Source: Bog-756 sp963725275 (lineage in GTDB: Bacteria > Actinomycetota > Acidimicrobiia > Acidimicrobiales > RAAP-2). Taken from it: a stretch of DNA of 64,000 nucleotides. The notes under the pieces were generated by a model that searched no databases, was not told the DNA's origin, and saw only the letters and a program-made list of their open reading frames with translations. Of this stretch, positions 32,020-41,290 are shown piece after piece (positions within the stretch are counted from its first letter, which is position 1; every line of letters begins with the position of its first letter). The DNA is taken from the NCBI GenBank assembly GCA_963725275.1, contig CAVRXS010000003.1, forward strand, positions 124,001-188,000, written 5' to 3'. Both the position numbers and the translations under genes were made by a program.

Positions 32020-33906
32020 ATGTCCCCGTCGGACTACGAATCAGCCAGCTCGGGACAGTCCCGCAGCGCTCGGGTGTGGCTCGCAGCTGTGCGTGATGCT
32101 GAGCGCCGGGGTGAATTGCTGGCCGCCTTCGACCTCGCCTGCCGAGGCCTGGAGGAGCATCCCGGTGACGTGGGGCTGCGGTACCGGGCCGTCCTCGCTC
32201 TCGCCCGCACCGGATCGACCGACCAAGCAGACCGGCAGTTCAAAGAATTCGGTCTGGCTTCGGTTGATTCTGAGGATGTGGAATCGCTGGGAGCCCGCAT
32301 TCGAAAGGACAAGGCACTTTCTGCGACCGGAGAGGAGCGAAGACGTCTCGCCCGGGACGCCGCCACCGCGTACCTGAGCATCCGGGAGCGAACTCAGGGA
32401 TATTTTCCCGCCATCAACGCCGCCACCCTGTCGCTTGTGGCCGGCGACGCTCCCGTGGCACGGGCGCTGGCGAGGGATGCACTCGATCTCGTGGAGAAAT
32501 CGAGAGAGGGGGGCTACTTCGCGGCAGCCACCGAAGCTGAGGCACACTTGCTCCTCGGCGATGAGGCCAGTGCTCGAACGGCCCTCGATCGGGCTGGCGA
32601 CCTCTGCAACGAGGATTTTGGGGCCTTATCGACGACCCGTCGACAATTGCGGCTGATCTGCCTCGAGACGGGGATCGACCCGGAAATTCTCATTCCCCTG
32701 GCTGGACCCGCTGTGGCCCACTTCTGTGGGCACCTGATCGCGGCGCCGGGACAGGACGGCCGGTTCCCAAGCGATTGCGAGGCGGCCGTAGCGGCACGCA
32801 TGGCCGAGGTTGTCGGCCTGCGGCCGGTGGGCATCGCCTACGGCTCCCTGGCCAACGGTGGCGACATCTTGTGGGCAGAAGCCTTGTTGGCGAGCGGGTG
32901 TGAGCTGCACGTCGTCCTTCCGTTTGCGCTCGAGGAATTTGTCGTACATTCCGTTGCCGGCGCCGGGAAACACTGGGTGCAGCGGTTCCAACGGTGCTTG
33001 GACGGCGTCACTTCGGTGATTTACGCCACGGAGGACGCCTACCTCGACGACGACATCCTCTACGGCTACTGCGCGCATCTCGGTATGGGACTAGCCCTAC
33101 TGCGCGCACGCCACCTCGACGCCGAAGTGCACCAGCTCGCGCTGTGGGATGGCGCGCCCGCGGCCGGAGTCGCCGGAACGGCAGCCGATATCGCAACCTG
33201 GCAAGCGACCGGCCATGAAGTGACCGTGGTCTCACCGGGTCGAGCCGGTCATCGAGGGCACGGTGAAGACAAAGCGATGCGCGCTCCTGAGCAGGTGCCC
33301 AACCCGATTCGTCCCCGGCGAGTGATCCGGGCCCTCCTCATGGGGGACATCCGGGGATTCTCCAAACTCACTGACAAGCAGCTCCCGGTGTTCGCACAAG
33401 TCGTCTTAGGGGCTTTCGCCGACGTCCTTTCGAGGTACGAGACGGAAGTCGAATACCGCAATACCTGGGGTGATGCGCTTTACGCTGTTCTCTCGGAAGC
33501 ACCGGCCGCGGCACGCTGCGCGCTGGACCTCCAGGACGCCATGGCAGCCGTCGATCTCGATGACGCCGAACTGCCGCCCCATCTCGCATTCCGTCTGTCC
33601 GGACACATCGGTCCGGTGTTTCCGATTCTGGATCCGGTGCTGCAAGCGCAAGCTTTCATGGGCTCGCACGTCAGCCGCACCGCCAGGGTCGAACCGGTCA
33701 CACCACCAGGGGCGGTCTACGTGACGGAAGCGTTCGCCGCCTCCCTGGAGCTATCGGACGTGGGCGACATTGGTTGCGACTATGTCGGGCACATGCCCGC
33801 TGCGAAGGACTACGGGCGCCTACGCATGTATCGAATCTGGCGCCGGTGGGGCGGCCCCAAACCGCACCATCTGAGAGCGACGAAAGAAGGACCATCCCAC
33901 GCCTGA
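32020..33906 (+). CDS. TPR-like / Rossmann (SLOG-like) / class III nucleotidyl cyclase protein
   Basis: The 628-residue protein has three parts. Residues 15-215 are helical repeats of the TRAFs-binding/TPR type. Residues 228-400 look like a Rossmann-type sensor (FCGHLIAAPG, YGSLANGGDILWAEALLASGCELHVVLPF, LALWDG); I liken it to the SLOG superfamily, by pattern only. Residues 433-610 are a class III cyclase: Asp443 in LMGDIRGFSKL and Asp485 in NTWGDALYAVL are the two metal ligands, and Arg556 in VSRTARVEP matches the transition-state Arg. The usual Asn of the V-N-x-A-x-R motif is Ser552, and the base-selecting position before TWGD is Asn481, neither the Lys of adenylyl nor the Glu of guanylyl cyclases, so the product cannot be assigned. 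It follows the TIR gene by 207 bases. Confidence 0.8.
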   Translation: MSPSDYESASSGQSRSARVWLAAVRDAERRGELLAAFDLACRGLEEHPGDVGLRYRAVLALARTGSTDQADRQFKEFGLASVDSEDVESLGARIRKDKALSATGEERRRLARDAATAYLSIRERTQGYFPAINAATLSLVAGDAPVARALARDALDLVEKSREGGYFAAATEAEAHLLLGDEASARTALDRAGDLCNEDFGALSTTRRQLRLICLETGIDPEILIPLAGPAVAHFCGHLIAAPGQDGRFPSDCEAAVAARMAEVVGLRPVGIAYGSLANGGDILWAEALLASGCELHVVLPFALEEFVVHSVAGAGKHWVQRFQRCLDGVTSVIYATEDAYLDDDILYGYCAHLGMGLALLRARHLDAEVHQLALWDGAPAAGVAGTAADIATWQATGHEVTVVSPGRAGHRGHGEDKAMRAPEQVPNPIRPRRVIRALLMGDIRGFSKLTDKQLPVFAQVVLGAFADVLSRYETEVEYRNTWGDALYAVLSEAPAAARCALDLQDAMAAVDLDDAELPPHLAFRLSGHIGPVFPILDPVLQAQAFMGSHVSRTARVEPVTPPGAVYVTEAFAASLELSDVGDIGCDYVGHMPAAKDYGRLRMYRIWRRWGGPKPHHLRATKEGPSHA

Positions 33907-34126
33907 CGACGGAGTCGGAGCGAAGGCGGGCGATTCTCACCGCTCCGTGTAGACACGTCATCGTGTCGGCGTTTACACCGTCTCGTGCCCGATAGCGCTC
34001 CTCCGTTGATGATCCTGACCGGGCTCTCTTGGGGTTGCGATGGATCAATCTTTGAAGCCCCGTCGGGTATGTGCATGAGATAGCCTGCTCCCGGTAGGCA
34101 GTCGTGAAGTTGACCTGAAAAAGGCG

Positions 34127-34654
34127 GTGGCAGTGCCCGAAACCACGGCAACTCTTAGGTGGCAACCCGTGACCACTCTCCTGCTCAGCATCATTGGTCT
34201 CGCCGGGTCCGTGTATTTGACCATCAGCCACTTCGACTCCCAGATATCTCTCGTCTGTCCTGACTTGGGCCCTTGCAACAAAATTCTCACGAGCAACACG
34301 TCGCATTTCTTGGGGATACCAGTTCCTGTGCTGGGGCTCGCATACTTCGCCCCGATGACTCTCCTGTGCTTGCCTCCAGCGTGGCGATCCACCGACAGGC
34401 GTCTTCACCTAGCCCGGCTGATCCTGTCGATCCTCGGAGTTGGCATGATCATTTACCTCTTCGTGGAGGAGCTGTTCATCATCAAGGCGCTCTGTATCTG
34501 GTGCACGGTGATTCATGTCGTGGGTTTCTTGCTGTTCGTCGTCATCGTCACGACGGCACCACAAACACTGACTGCGCGGTCTGAATCCCCATCCGGCGGG
34601 AACAAGCGACAAGTCGGACTCGTGAATGAGGAGGTAGCGGATCCTGCGCCGTAG
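34127..34654 (+). CDS. Vitamin K epoxide reductase family (VKOR) protein
   Basis: Quinone-linked membrane thiol oxidase family, which in actinobacteria reoxidises DsbA-like proteins. The 175-residue product has four helices (about 15-33, 68-84, 97-118, 125-145), the loop pair Cys44 and Cys50 (CPDLGPC), the GIPVPVLGLAYF motif and the active-site Cys123-x2-Cys126 (CIWC). A GTG at 34127 follows AAAAAGG. No DsbA-like partner is in the window. Its presence in the island, before the large Cys-paired secreted protein of the next unit, may be coincidence. Confidence 0.9.
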   Translation: MAVPETTATLRWQPVTTLLLSIIGLAGSVYLTISHFDSQISLVCPDLGPCNKILTSNTSHFLGIPVPVLGLAYFAPMTLLCLPPAWRSTDRRLHLARLILSILGVGMIIYLFVEELFIIKALCIWCTVIHVVGFLLFVVIVTTAPQTLTARSESPSGGNKRQVGLVNEEVADPAP

Positions 34655-35338
34655 CTGGAGCCCATGGGACTACTGGGGCGACGACCGATGTCCACGGGAA
34701 CGCTCATCCTGATTGGCAAGGCCCCCAGCGACCCCGGGGGGAGGCAGTCATGCCACGCCGGGATCTACTGGGATTGAGGGGATCCCGATAGTTGAGCCCC
34801 ACGTCGTACGCGCAACAGTCACGCGAGACTTGCCACCGAGGATTCAGTAGGTGACGGTTTCATCCGTGTCATCGGTGTTTTTTTGGGATACTGCAACCGA
34901 GCGAACTTTGCCCAACAGTTGACCCAACAACTCATTCTTTCGTGTCGCAACGCGATGGGATGCGTCTCGACCACATTCGAGCTCACCGTCGTTGACCTGC
35001 TACGACAAGATTCCCTGCGCCACAACGGGACCGATGGAGACATGGGAGAGGGCACTTTTAATCCCAAGGTGGCGGGATCGAGACCCGCACGGCCCACCTG
35101 GACGTGGGTACCTCTGGCAGTTGGATTCAGCGTGACAGATCTGTACAGATCAGTCATCACCGACCGACGGCCCGTTCTGGCGACACGTCTGCCAACCGTC
35201 TTGGGATGCGGGTGCCACCCCGCTCGGGTCGATCCCCTGTTCTCGGGTAGATGGCCCCGAACCACCCGGCGCCAAGGCACACCGGTGGAGAGATGGTCCT
35301 CCTGCAAGCAGTCAGATCGATCAGCCGTAGATCCGCAC
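34655..35338. other. Gene-poor region around repeat copy 3
   Basis: 684 bases without a convincing gene. It contains the att-like copy at 35055-35098 and its conserved left flank. Open frames that cross the repeat in both directions owe part of their length to the tRNA sequence and lack credible starts. Right of the repeat I see nothing recognisable. Confidence 0.5.
35055..35098 (+). repeat. att-like repeat copy 3
   Basis: Exact copy of the 44-bp tRNA-Lys 3' core; the base before it (A) also matches the tRNA. No 5' half of a tRNA is attached. Confidence 0.92.
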
Positions 35339-38300
35339 CTATGTCAGAGTGAATGTGCTCGTGGCCTCGAGATCGGACGTGGCGCCGTTGGCCTGGATCT
35401 CATGGGCTGCTTTGGCTCCGGCCGTCGCGCTGGCGGGGATGTGGCCCGAGCAGGTGTAGGTCCCGTCCGTGGCGGCGGTGGCTGTGCAGATCACAACGGC
35501 GTGGGGCGGCGCCTCCGTGCCGGTCGTGTACGAGACCGGCACGCTCTCGCCGGGGAAGAATCCGGCACCGGATGCGACGACGGATGCACTGGGCGCTCCG
35601 GTGGCGGGGGTGAGCTTCACCGTCGGAGTAGTGAACGCCGTGGTGCCATCGGTCGTGCTCGAGAGCAGCACGAGGGAGTACTTGTCGGCAGCGTTCAGCA
35701 CCCACCCGTTGCTGTTGTAGCTGCTACCGAAGCTGAACACCACACGCGTGTTGGACCAGGAGGAGACCACCAGGCCCACGCAGTTGCCGGTAAAGCTGCT
35801 GCTGCCTTGACCCGCGGTCCAGTTGGCGGTGGTGTCCTCGAAGGAGAAGCTGGTTCCATAGAGGCTCCCGGTCCCACCACAGCGGTTCGCGGGATACGAC
35901 GGCGAGGGCGGCGCCGCACCGAAGCCGGCGCCGGTGACGATCACTCGGGGGTTCGATGCCGAACCGACGAACGACACCTTTGCCTCGACGGAGATGACCC
36001 CCGGTGTATAGGTGATCTTATAGTTCGTGTCCTTGGCCCCCGTGCAGGACGACGGGTAGGTACCCGGTGGCGAGGTCGCTTTGTCCGTGGTGCTACAGGT
36101 CGGTGCCTTCGTCAGCGACGCCTTCGTCTCACCGTTGACGAAGCCCGAGTAGATGGGTGTAATCGCCGGTGGGGTTGCTCCATAGAGCACCGCCTTGCTC
36201 GAGGCCGTTATCGTCAACGGCGCCGGCTTGATGGTGAAGACACCCGAGGCATAGCTGATCGTGTAGTTGGGGTCGATCGCCCCTGTGCAGCTGGTCCCCC
36301 ATTTACCTGCGTTCGGGACGGTGACCGAGGTCGCCGATTTGCATGACGGTGCGCTGGTGAGCGAACTCGCGGTGTCACCATTCACGAATCCCGAATAGCC
36401 GGCAGTGACCGCCGGAGCGCTCTGGCCATAGGTGATGGTTGGGCTCGAGGCTGTGATGGTGAGCGGAACGGGAGTGACAGTGAGCTGCCCGGGTGCATAG
36501 CTGAATGCGTAGTTGGCGTTGGCGGCTCCGGAGCAGTTGGTCAGGTAGTTCCCGGCAGGTGGCGTGGTGGTCCCTGCGGAGCTGAGGCAGGATGGTGACA
36601 TGGTCAACGAGCTGGGTCCGTCGCCGTTCACGAACCCGCTGTAGGTGGGTGTGATCGCTGGCGTGACTGCGCCGTAAGCGATTGTCGCGCTGGAAGCGGT
36701 GATGGTGAGGGGGGCAGGGACTATATCCCAGGAGCCAGGTTGGAGGACGATGCTGTAGTTAGGATCGGCTGCATTTAAGCAGCGCACCGTCCAGTCGCCA
36801 GCCGGCACAGCCGCAGACCCCGAAAAGCCATCGGTGCAGTCGGCGATGTGGTTCCCCAGATAGGAGAAAGTCTCGGGCGTGTCGCCATTGACCAGGCCGT
36901 TGTAGACCGGGTAGAAGAGCGGGTTCCCCCCAGCGCCGTAGATGAACGAACCGGACTGCGTCGTGATGAGAAGAGGCGCCTGATCGATGTTCATCGAGCC
37001 ATATTGGTAGCTGATGGCATAGTCCGCATCCACCGCGCCAGAGCAGATGACCGAATAGCTGCCGACGTTCGCTGTGTAGAACCCTTGGTCTTGGAACCCT
37101 GGGCCCCATGCGTTCGTCGTACACGTGGGAGCCGTGCTGAGCGAGGCCGCGCTGTCTCCGTTCACGAACCCGCTGTAGGTGGGTGTGAGCGGCGGCAAGT
37201 TCGTTATGTCTCCGTACACCACGGAGCCCGATGGGTCACTGATCGTGAGCGGAGCCGGGTTCACAGTGGTCGTGCCTTTTACATAGACGATTGTGTAGTT
37301 GGGGTCGACCGCTCCAGAGCACGAGGTCTGATAGCTCCCGGGCGCAGACGAGGTCGTGGCAGTAGTGGTGCAGGTGGGAGCGGTTGTCAGACTGGCGGGA
37401 GTATCACCGTTGGTGAAGCCCACGTAGCTAGCTGTAACCGTCGGGACCGCTCCTCCGTAGGTCATCGGCCCTGACGACGCCGTTATCACGAGTGTCCCTT
37501 GGCCGACTGTCGTGGTGCCATTCACGTAGCGGAGGGTGTAGTTGCCGTCGCTCGTAGGCCCGGTGCATGAAGAGACGTAGCTGCCCACCGGAGACGAGCT
37601 TTTGGCCGTGGTGCTACAGGTTGGCTGGGTGGGCAAGTTGGACGCGGTGTTTCCATTGACGAAGCCGCTGTAGCTCGCTGTGACGGTCGGGACGGTCCCT
37701 CCAGGTTCCATGGACCCGTTCGACGCGGTCACCGTCAACACGGCCGGCTCGACGGTAACCGTGCCGTTCACATAGGTGAAGCTGTAGTTCGGGTCGACCG
37801 CACCTGAGCATGAGGTCGTATAAGAGCCTGGGGACGATGAGCTTGTGGCCGCGGCAGGGCACGCGGGAGGGGTCGTGAGACTGGATGCGCTGTCTCCGTT
37901 GACGAATCCGAGATATGACGGAGCCGTCGACGGTGGCGCACCCCCGTAGGTCATGACCCCGTTCGAGGCATAGACGGAAAGGTCCACCGGCTGCACCGTC
38001 ATCGTCCCGGGGACATAGGTGATCTGGTACCCGTTCTCGGTCGCCGGTCCGGTGCATGACGTCGTGTAGGTACCGGGCGCTGAAGTGGCCGTGGCGTTGG
38101 TGCTACAGGTTGGCTGCGTCTGGAGGTTGGACGTGCCTTGGCCGCTGAGGAACCCGTAGTAGATGGGCTGGACCGGCGGGACTTGTCCGCCGTAGTTCAT
38201 GGCTGTGTCCTGAGCGTAGACGTACAGCGGCACGCCACTGTTCACCTGTGTGATCTGGCCGCTAGTGCCCGGCAGATCGTTCGCGTCACCCGGAAATGAC

Positions 38301-41290
38301 GCTCGTAAGGTATGCGTACCGACAGGGAGCGATGGGTCGGTGAAAGTCGCCACCCCGCTGGCGTTGGTCGGCGCGGTGCCGATGGTTGTTGTGACCGGCG
38401 TCGTCCCGTCAGTAAAGCTATCCGTGAAGGACACGACGGTGCCCACAGTAGGAATGGGCGATACATCCGCGGTCAACGTAAGGGGCTGGCCAGGATCGGG
38501 ATTGGAGGAGGTGGAAAACTGCACCACAGGCGTGGAGCGGGTCACTGTGAACAGGACTGGGCTGCTCGCGCTCGGGGCATTTATGTAACCGCCGGATATG
38601 CCACCAGGACTCCCTTCGAATTCGGCTGTCAGTCGGTTCTGGCCGACCGGAAGCGCCGAAGTCGAGATGGTCACATTCAGGTTCTCGGTTGGTTCGGGTC
38701 CCCCGGATCCCGCGGAGTTCTGCGTCGATATACACACCCATTCGTCTCCTGTTCCAGTTCCACCTACATCAGCACCACCAGAGTTGAAGATCTGACCCGG
38801 TATGGGCTCGACGCTCTGGGTGGCGATCGAGTTACCGTTGTCGAGGAAGTTGACGGTGCCCCCCGCGCACGGCGCATCGAGTGCGACAGTGGCGACCAAA
38901 TTGACCTGCTGCCCGTAGGTGCCAGCAGTGATGCCGTTGGTTGAGAGACTCGTCGTGGAGGGGTCTACGGTTCCGTTCACGAACGTCTGAGCGCTGTCCG
39001 CGAAGTAGTTGCTGTCCCCGGAAAACGTGGCTGTGATGGTGGTTCCCGCAGTCTCCGTGAAATTGCAGGTACCGCTTACCGCGATCTTACAGGACGAGGT
39101 CCCGTCACTGACATCGATTTTTGGGTCCGACGCGCCCAACACACTGGTGATCGTCACGTTGAAGGCAGTGCCGCTCGTAGTAGTGGACGGCGCGGAGATC
39201 GCCAGCTCTGGATTCGCCTTGCCCTGGCCCTGCGGGGTCAACCCGACTGTCTCAGTAGATGCATAGTGGTTGGTCAATATCTGGGGGGCGTCGGTTAGCA
39301 CGCAGTCCGGTCCCAAGACACGTGAACCGAGGGAACTGAGGCTCGTGCAGTTCTGTGGGTCCGGGGTGGTCAGGAGCTCGATCGGGTCGCTCCCGAGGTT
39401 GGTGCCGTCAGTGTCGAATGGCGCTGAGGTGACAAACGCGTATGTATTGCCGCTCGAGTTGTCCCATACCTGTGACACCTGGCGAACCTGGCCACCGATA
39501 GATACCGAGTCCCCTTTCTGGAAGTTCATCGCGAATGTCGGGTACGTGTTTGGGGCCGTTACCGGCCCAACTTCATTTTGTTGGGGAGTTACGCACTCGT
39601 TACCGTTGTCGACGTTGCCGCCTTGAGATTGGTTGTAATTTGGACAGCCGTTCAGATAGTCGGACACGTACCCGGGGCCGGCGTTGACCGCATTCCTTTC
39701 CATCAGGAATTGATAACGGCCGGGTGAGGATGCCGAGGGACCGTCTAGCCAGGCTGTCCATTCCTGATCTCCTGTTGTGTCAGTTGGCGACTGACCTTGA
39801 GTAGTAGGGCCCTCTTCGACTTGAAGTGACGGGACATACTCGTAAGGGAACGGGTAGGAACCCGGTATGGGTCCTTGAACAAACCAGCCCTTCGACACCG
39901 AGGCGGTCTGCGTCTGTCCTTGCCAGTCAACATAGGAAAACGTGCTACTCAACGATGGCGTACTTGGTTGGCACTGGCTTTGGCCGACACAGAATGCAGG
40001 GTCGCTCGCAACTGTCGGACCCTGCTGTGCGGGACTGTCGGCAGCCTGATCGTCGGCACGAGTCAAGGTGAAGCTCGGCATTGTTAGGTCGACGAAGGTC
40101 TGTAACATTACGGCCTGGTCGGTCGCGTTCGTTGCGTCCGTACCTAAGTCGACTGTCGCCTTGGCAGCGTTTACGTTGTTTGACAGCTGCACCGCTACGC
40201 TGTCGTCCTCCCACTGGACCAGGCTCTCGAGCGCGATTATTACGCTGCCCGAGAGGGCCGTGCCGATGCCATCTCCTAGCGCACTCTCGGCCTCCAAGTC
40301 GGCGAAACTGGCCATATCGGAAACGGAGACATCGCCGTCGAGGATCGAACTGACCGACGACGTGCTGAGCACCTGTCCAAGGTTGGTCGTGGCGAGCTCC
40401 GTCATCTCGGGGCCAGCTTCCGCTGCAACCTCCTGCCACACATTCTCGAACGCGACAGCCGGCGGCGTAGGGTGACTGACTGCCTGCAGTGCGCCGTCCG
40501 TCGCTGCGAGGAACGAGAATCCCTCGTCCATGTCGCTGTAAGCATCCTGGTACTCGGTCTGAGCTTCTTCTTGGGCAAGTTTTGGACTATTTGGAGCGTG
40601 GTTGGGGGGGCCGCTTAGGGAGAGATAGGAGGCGGGGGCCTCGAGTAAGGCTGCCCACTTAACGATGTTCTGCTGCTGAATGTAGGCTCCGGCCCAGTCC
40701 GTGAACTGCTGGGCACTTGGTGTCGATATGCAGGTATGGCCGGCAAAGTCACAGTCGATGACCGCATAGGGGTCGTACTGTTCCAGCTCGCAAGTACCGT
40801 TGATCGAGGACTCGTACGAGGTCTGATAGCCCTGCGGCGCGAGCAGGTAACCCGTCGCGACAGGAAGCTTGAAACTACACGGACCCGCGCTCCACTGGGT
40901 GTAGAGGCTCTCGGCTTCGTTGGCCAAAGTCTCTTGAGTGTTCTGGTAGTTCGCCGAAAACGCAGCGACGACTGAGCTGCTGGGGGTGGTTTCCGCCGCG
41001 TTCACCAGCTGGGAATACATGTCGGCCTCTATCTCGCCGCGTGACCAAAGCTGGTTGCGCAGGTCGTCTGGTACTCCCCTGAGCCCGGCCACTTGGGTTT
41101 CGACGTTGGTCTCCAGGGTCTGGTATGCCGCGCCGCTAATTATGGGAGTGGGCCCAGTTCCCGCGGGAGTGGCACTCGCAGGAGTAGCACCTGGGACAAG
41201 GACCAACGCGACGAAACTGGCCAGCATCAGAGGGACCGCCAAGATCACCCGTGCTTGGTTCAAAAACGAACGACGGACGTACTTGCTCAT
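35339..41290 (-). CDS. Giant secreted protein with Ig-like and nine MBG repeats
   Basis: 1983 residues. A Sec signal peptide is visible (basic start, hydrophobic LAVPLMLASFVALVLVP, then TPASATPA). Residues about 45-420 are helical and unlike anything I recognise; about 420-780 are beta-rich. Two Big/Ig-like domains follow (about 790-1015), then nine MBG-type repeats (about 1019-1768), each near 80 residues with a Y-S-G-F-V-N-G core and two Cys that could pair. The last 215 residues contain a further Cys-bearing beta domain and a final Ig-like domain. There is no LPxTG motif or C-terminal membrane helix, so it is probably released or held non-covalently. An adhesin or surface-structure role is inferred. 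Thr/Ser/Ala richness fits an exported protein. Confidence 0.85.
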   Translation of the reverse strand: MSKYVRRSFLNQARVILAVPLMLASFVALVLVPGATPASATPAGTGPTPIISGAAYQTLETNVETQVAGLRGVPDDLRNQLWSRGEIEADMYSQLVNAAETTPSSSVVAAFSANYQNTQETLANEAESLYTQWSAGPCSFKLPVATGYLLAPQGYQTSYESSINGTCELEQYDPYAVIDCDFAGHTCISTPSAQQFTDWAGAYIQQQNIVKWAALLEAPASYLSLSGPPNHAPNSPKLAQEEAQTEYQDAYSDMDEGFSFLAATDGALQAVSHPTPPAVAFENVWQEVAAEAGPEMTELATTNLGQVLSTSSVSSILDGDVSVSDMASFADLEAESALGDGIGTALSGSVIIALESLVQWEDDSVAVQLSNNVNAAKATVDLGTDATNATDQAVMLQTFVDLTMPSFTLTRADDQAADSPAQQGPTVASDPAFCVGQSQCQPSTPSLSSTFSYVDWQGQTQTASVSKGWFVQGPIPGSYPFPYEYVPSLQVEEGPTTQGQSPTDTTGDQEWTAWLDGPSASSPGRYQFLMERNAVNAGPGYVSDYLNGCPNYNQSQGGNVDNGNECVTPQQNEVGPVTAPNTYPTFAMNFQKGDSVSIGGQVRQVSQVWDNSSGNTYAFVTSAPFDTDGTNLGSDPIELLTTPDPQNCTSLSSLGSRVLGPDCVLTDAPQILTNHYASTETVGLTPQGQGKANPELAISAPSTTTSGTAFNVTITSVLGASDPKIDVSDGTSSCKIAVSGTCNFTETAGTTITATFSGDSNYFADSAQTFVNGTVDPSTTSLSTNGITAGTYGQQVNLVATVALDAPCAGGTVNFLDNGNSIATQSVEPIPGQIFNSGGADVGGTGTGDEWVCISTQNSAGSGGPEPTENLNVTISTSALPVGQNRLTAEFEGSPGGISGGYINAPSASSPVLFTVTRSTPVVQFSTSSNPDPGQPLTLTADVSPIPTVGTVVSFTDSFTDGTTPVTTTIGTAPTNASGVATFTDPSLPVGTHTLRASFPGDANDLPGTSGQITQVNSGVPLYVYAQDTAMNYGGQVPPVQPIYYGFLSGQGTSNLQTQPTCSTNATATSAPGTYTTSCTGPATENGYQITYVPGTMTVQPVDLSVYASNGVMTYGGAPPSTAPSYLGFVNGDSASSLTTPPACPAAATSSSSPGSYTTSCSGAVDPNYSFTYVNGTVTVEPAVLTVTASNGSMEPGGTVPTVTASYSGFVNGNTASNLPTQPTCSTTAKSSSPVGSYVSSCTGPTSDGNYTLRYVNGTTTVGQGTLVITASSGPMTYGGAVPTVTASYVGFTNGDTPASLTTAPTCTTTATTSSAPGSYQTSCSGAVDPNYTIVYVKGTTTVNPAPLTISDPSGSVVYGDITNLPPLTPTYSGFVNGDSAASLSTAPTCTTNAWGPGFQDQGFYTANVGSYSVICSGAVDADYAISYQYGSMNIDQAPLLITTQSGSFIYGAGGNPLFYPVYNGLVNGDTPETFSYLGNHIADCTDGFSGSAAVPAGDWTVRCLNAADPNYSIVLQPGSWDIVPAPLTITASSATIAYGAVTPAITPTYSGFVNGDGPSSLTMSPSCLSSAGTTTPPAGNYLTNCSGAANANYAFSYAPGQLTVTPVPLTITASSPTITYGQSAPAVTAGYSGFVNGDTASSLTSAPSCKSATSVTVPNAGKWGTSCTGAIDPNYTISYASGVFTIKPAPLTITASSKAVLYGATPPAITPIYSGFVNGETKASLTKAPTCSTTDKATSPPGTYPSSCTGAKDTNYKITYTPGVISVEAKVSFVGSASNPRVIVTGAGFGAAPPSPSYPANRCGGTGSLYGTSFSFEDTTANWTAGQGSSSFTGNCVGLVVSSWSNTRVVFSFGSSYNSNGWVLNAADKYSLVLLSSTTDGTTAFTTPTVKLTPATGAPSASVVASGAGFFPGESVPVSYTTGTEAPPHAVVICTATAATDGTYTCSGHIPASATAGAKAAHEIQANGATSDLEATSTFTLT
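35985..38235 (-). repeat. Nine tandem MBG repeats (about 240 bp each)
   Basis: Coding repeats inside the giant protein gene. Each unit starts with a phrase like LTITASS, followed by YG, a YSGFVNGDTASSL-type core, PTC, and SC before NY. Units 5 and 6 are longer and more diverged. Copies differ by many substitutions, so the array is old rather than freshly expanded. Confidence 0.8.

Larger units (their letters stand above)
28574..35098. mobile_element. tRNA-Lys unit 2: TIR, cyclase and VKOR cargo, 6.5 kb
   Basis: Segment between repeat copies 2 and 3. It carries three plus-strand genes (TIR-TM-WD40, TPR/Rossmann/cyclase, VKOR family) and no visible integrase. GC looks lower than in the nuo-hem part of the window. 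Gene content fits a defence or conflict island. Confidence 0.6.

Noticed and set aside
29002..33906. Calling the TIR/cyclase pair a bona fide Pycsar system
   Set aside because: No cyclic-nucleotide-binding domain is seen in the TIR protein, and the cyclase has its own promoter; only a Pycsar-like hypothesis is justified.
35985..38235. Periodic repeats as a CRISPR array
   Set aside because: The repeats are about 240 bp, diverged and in frame; they encode MBG domains.
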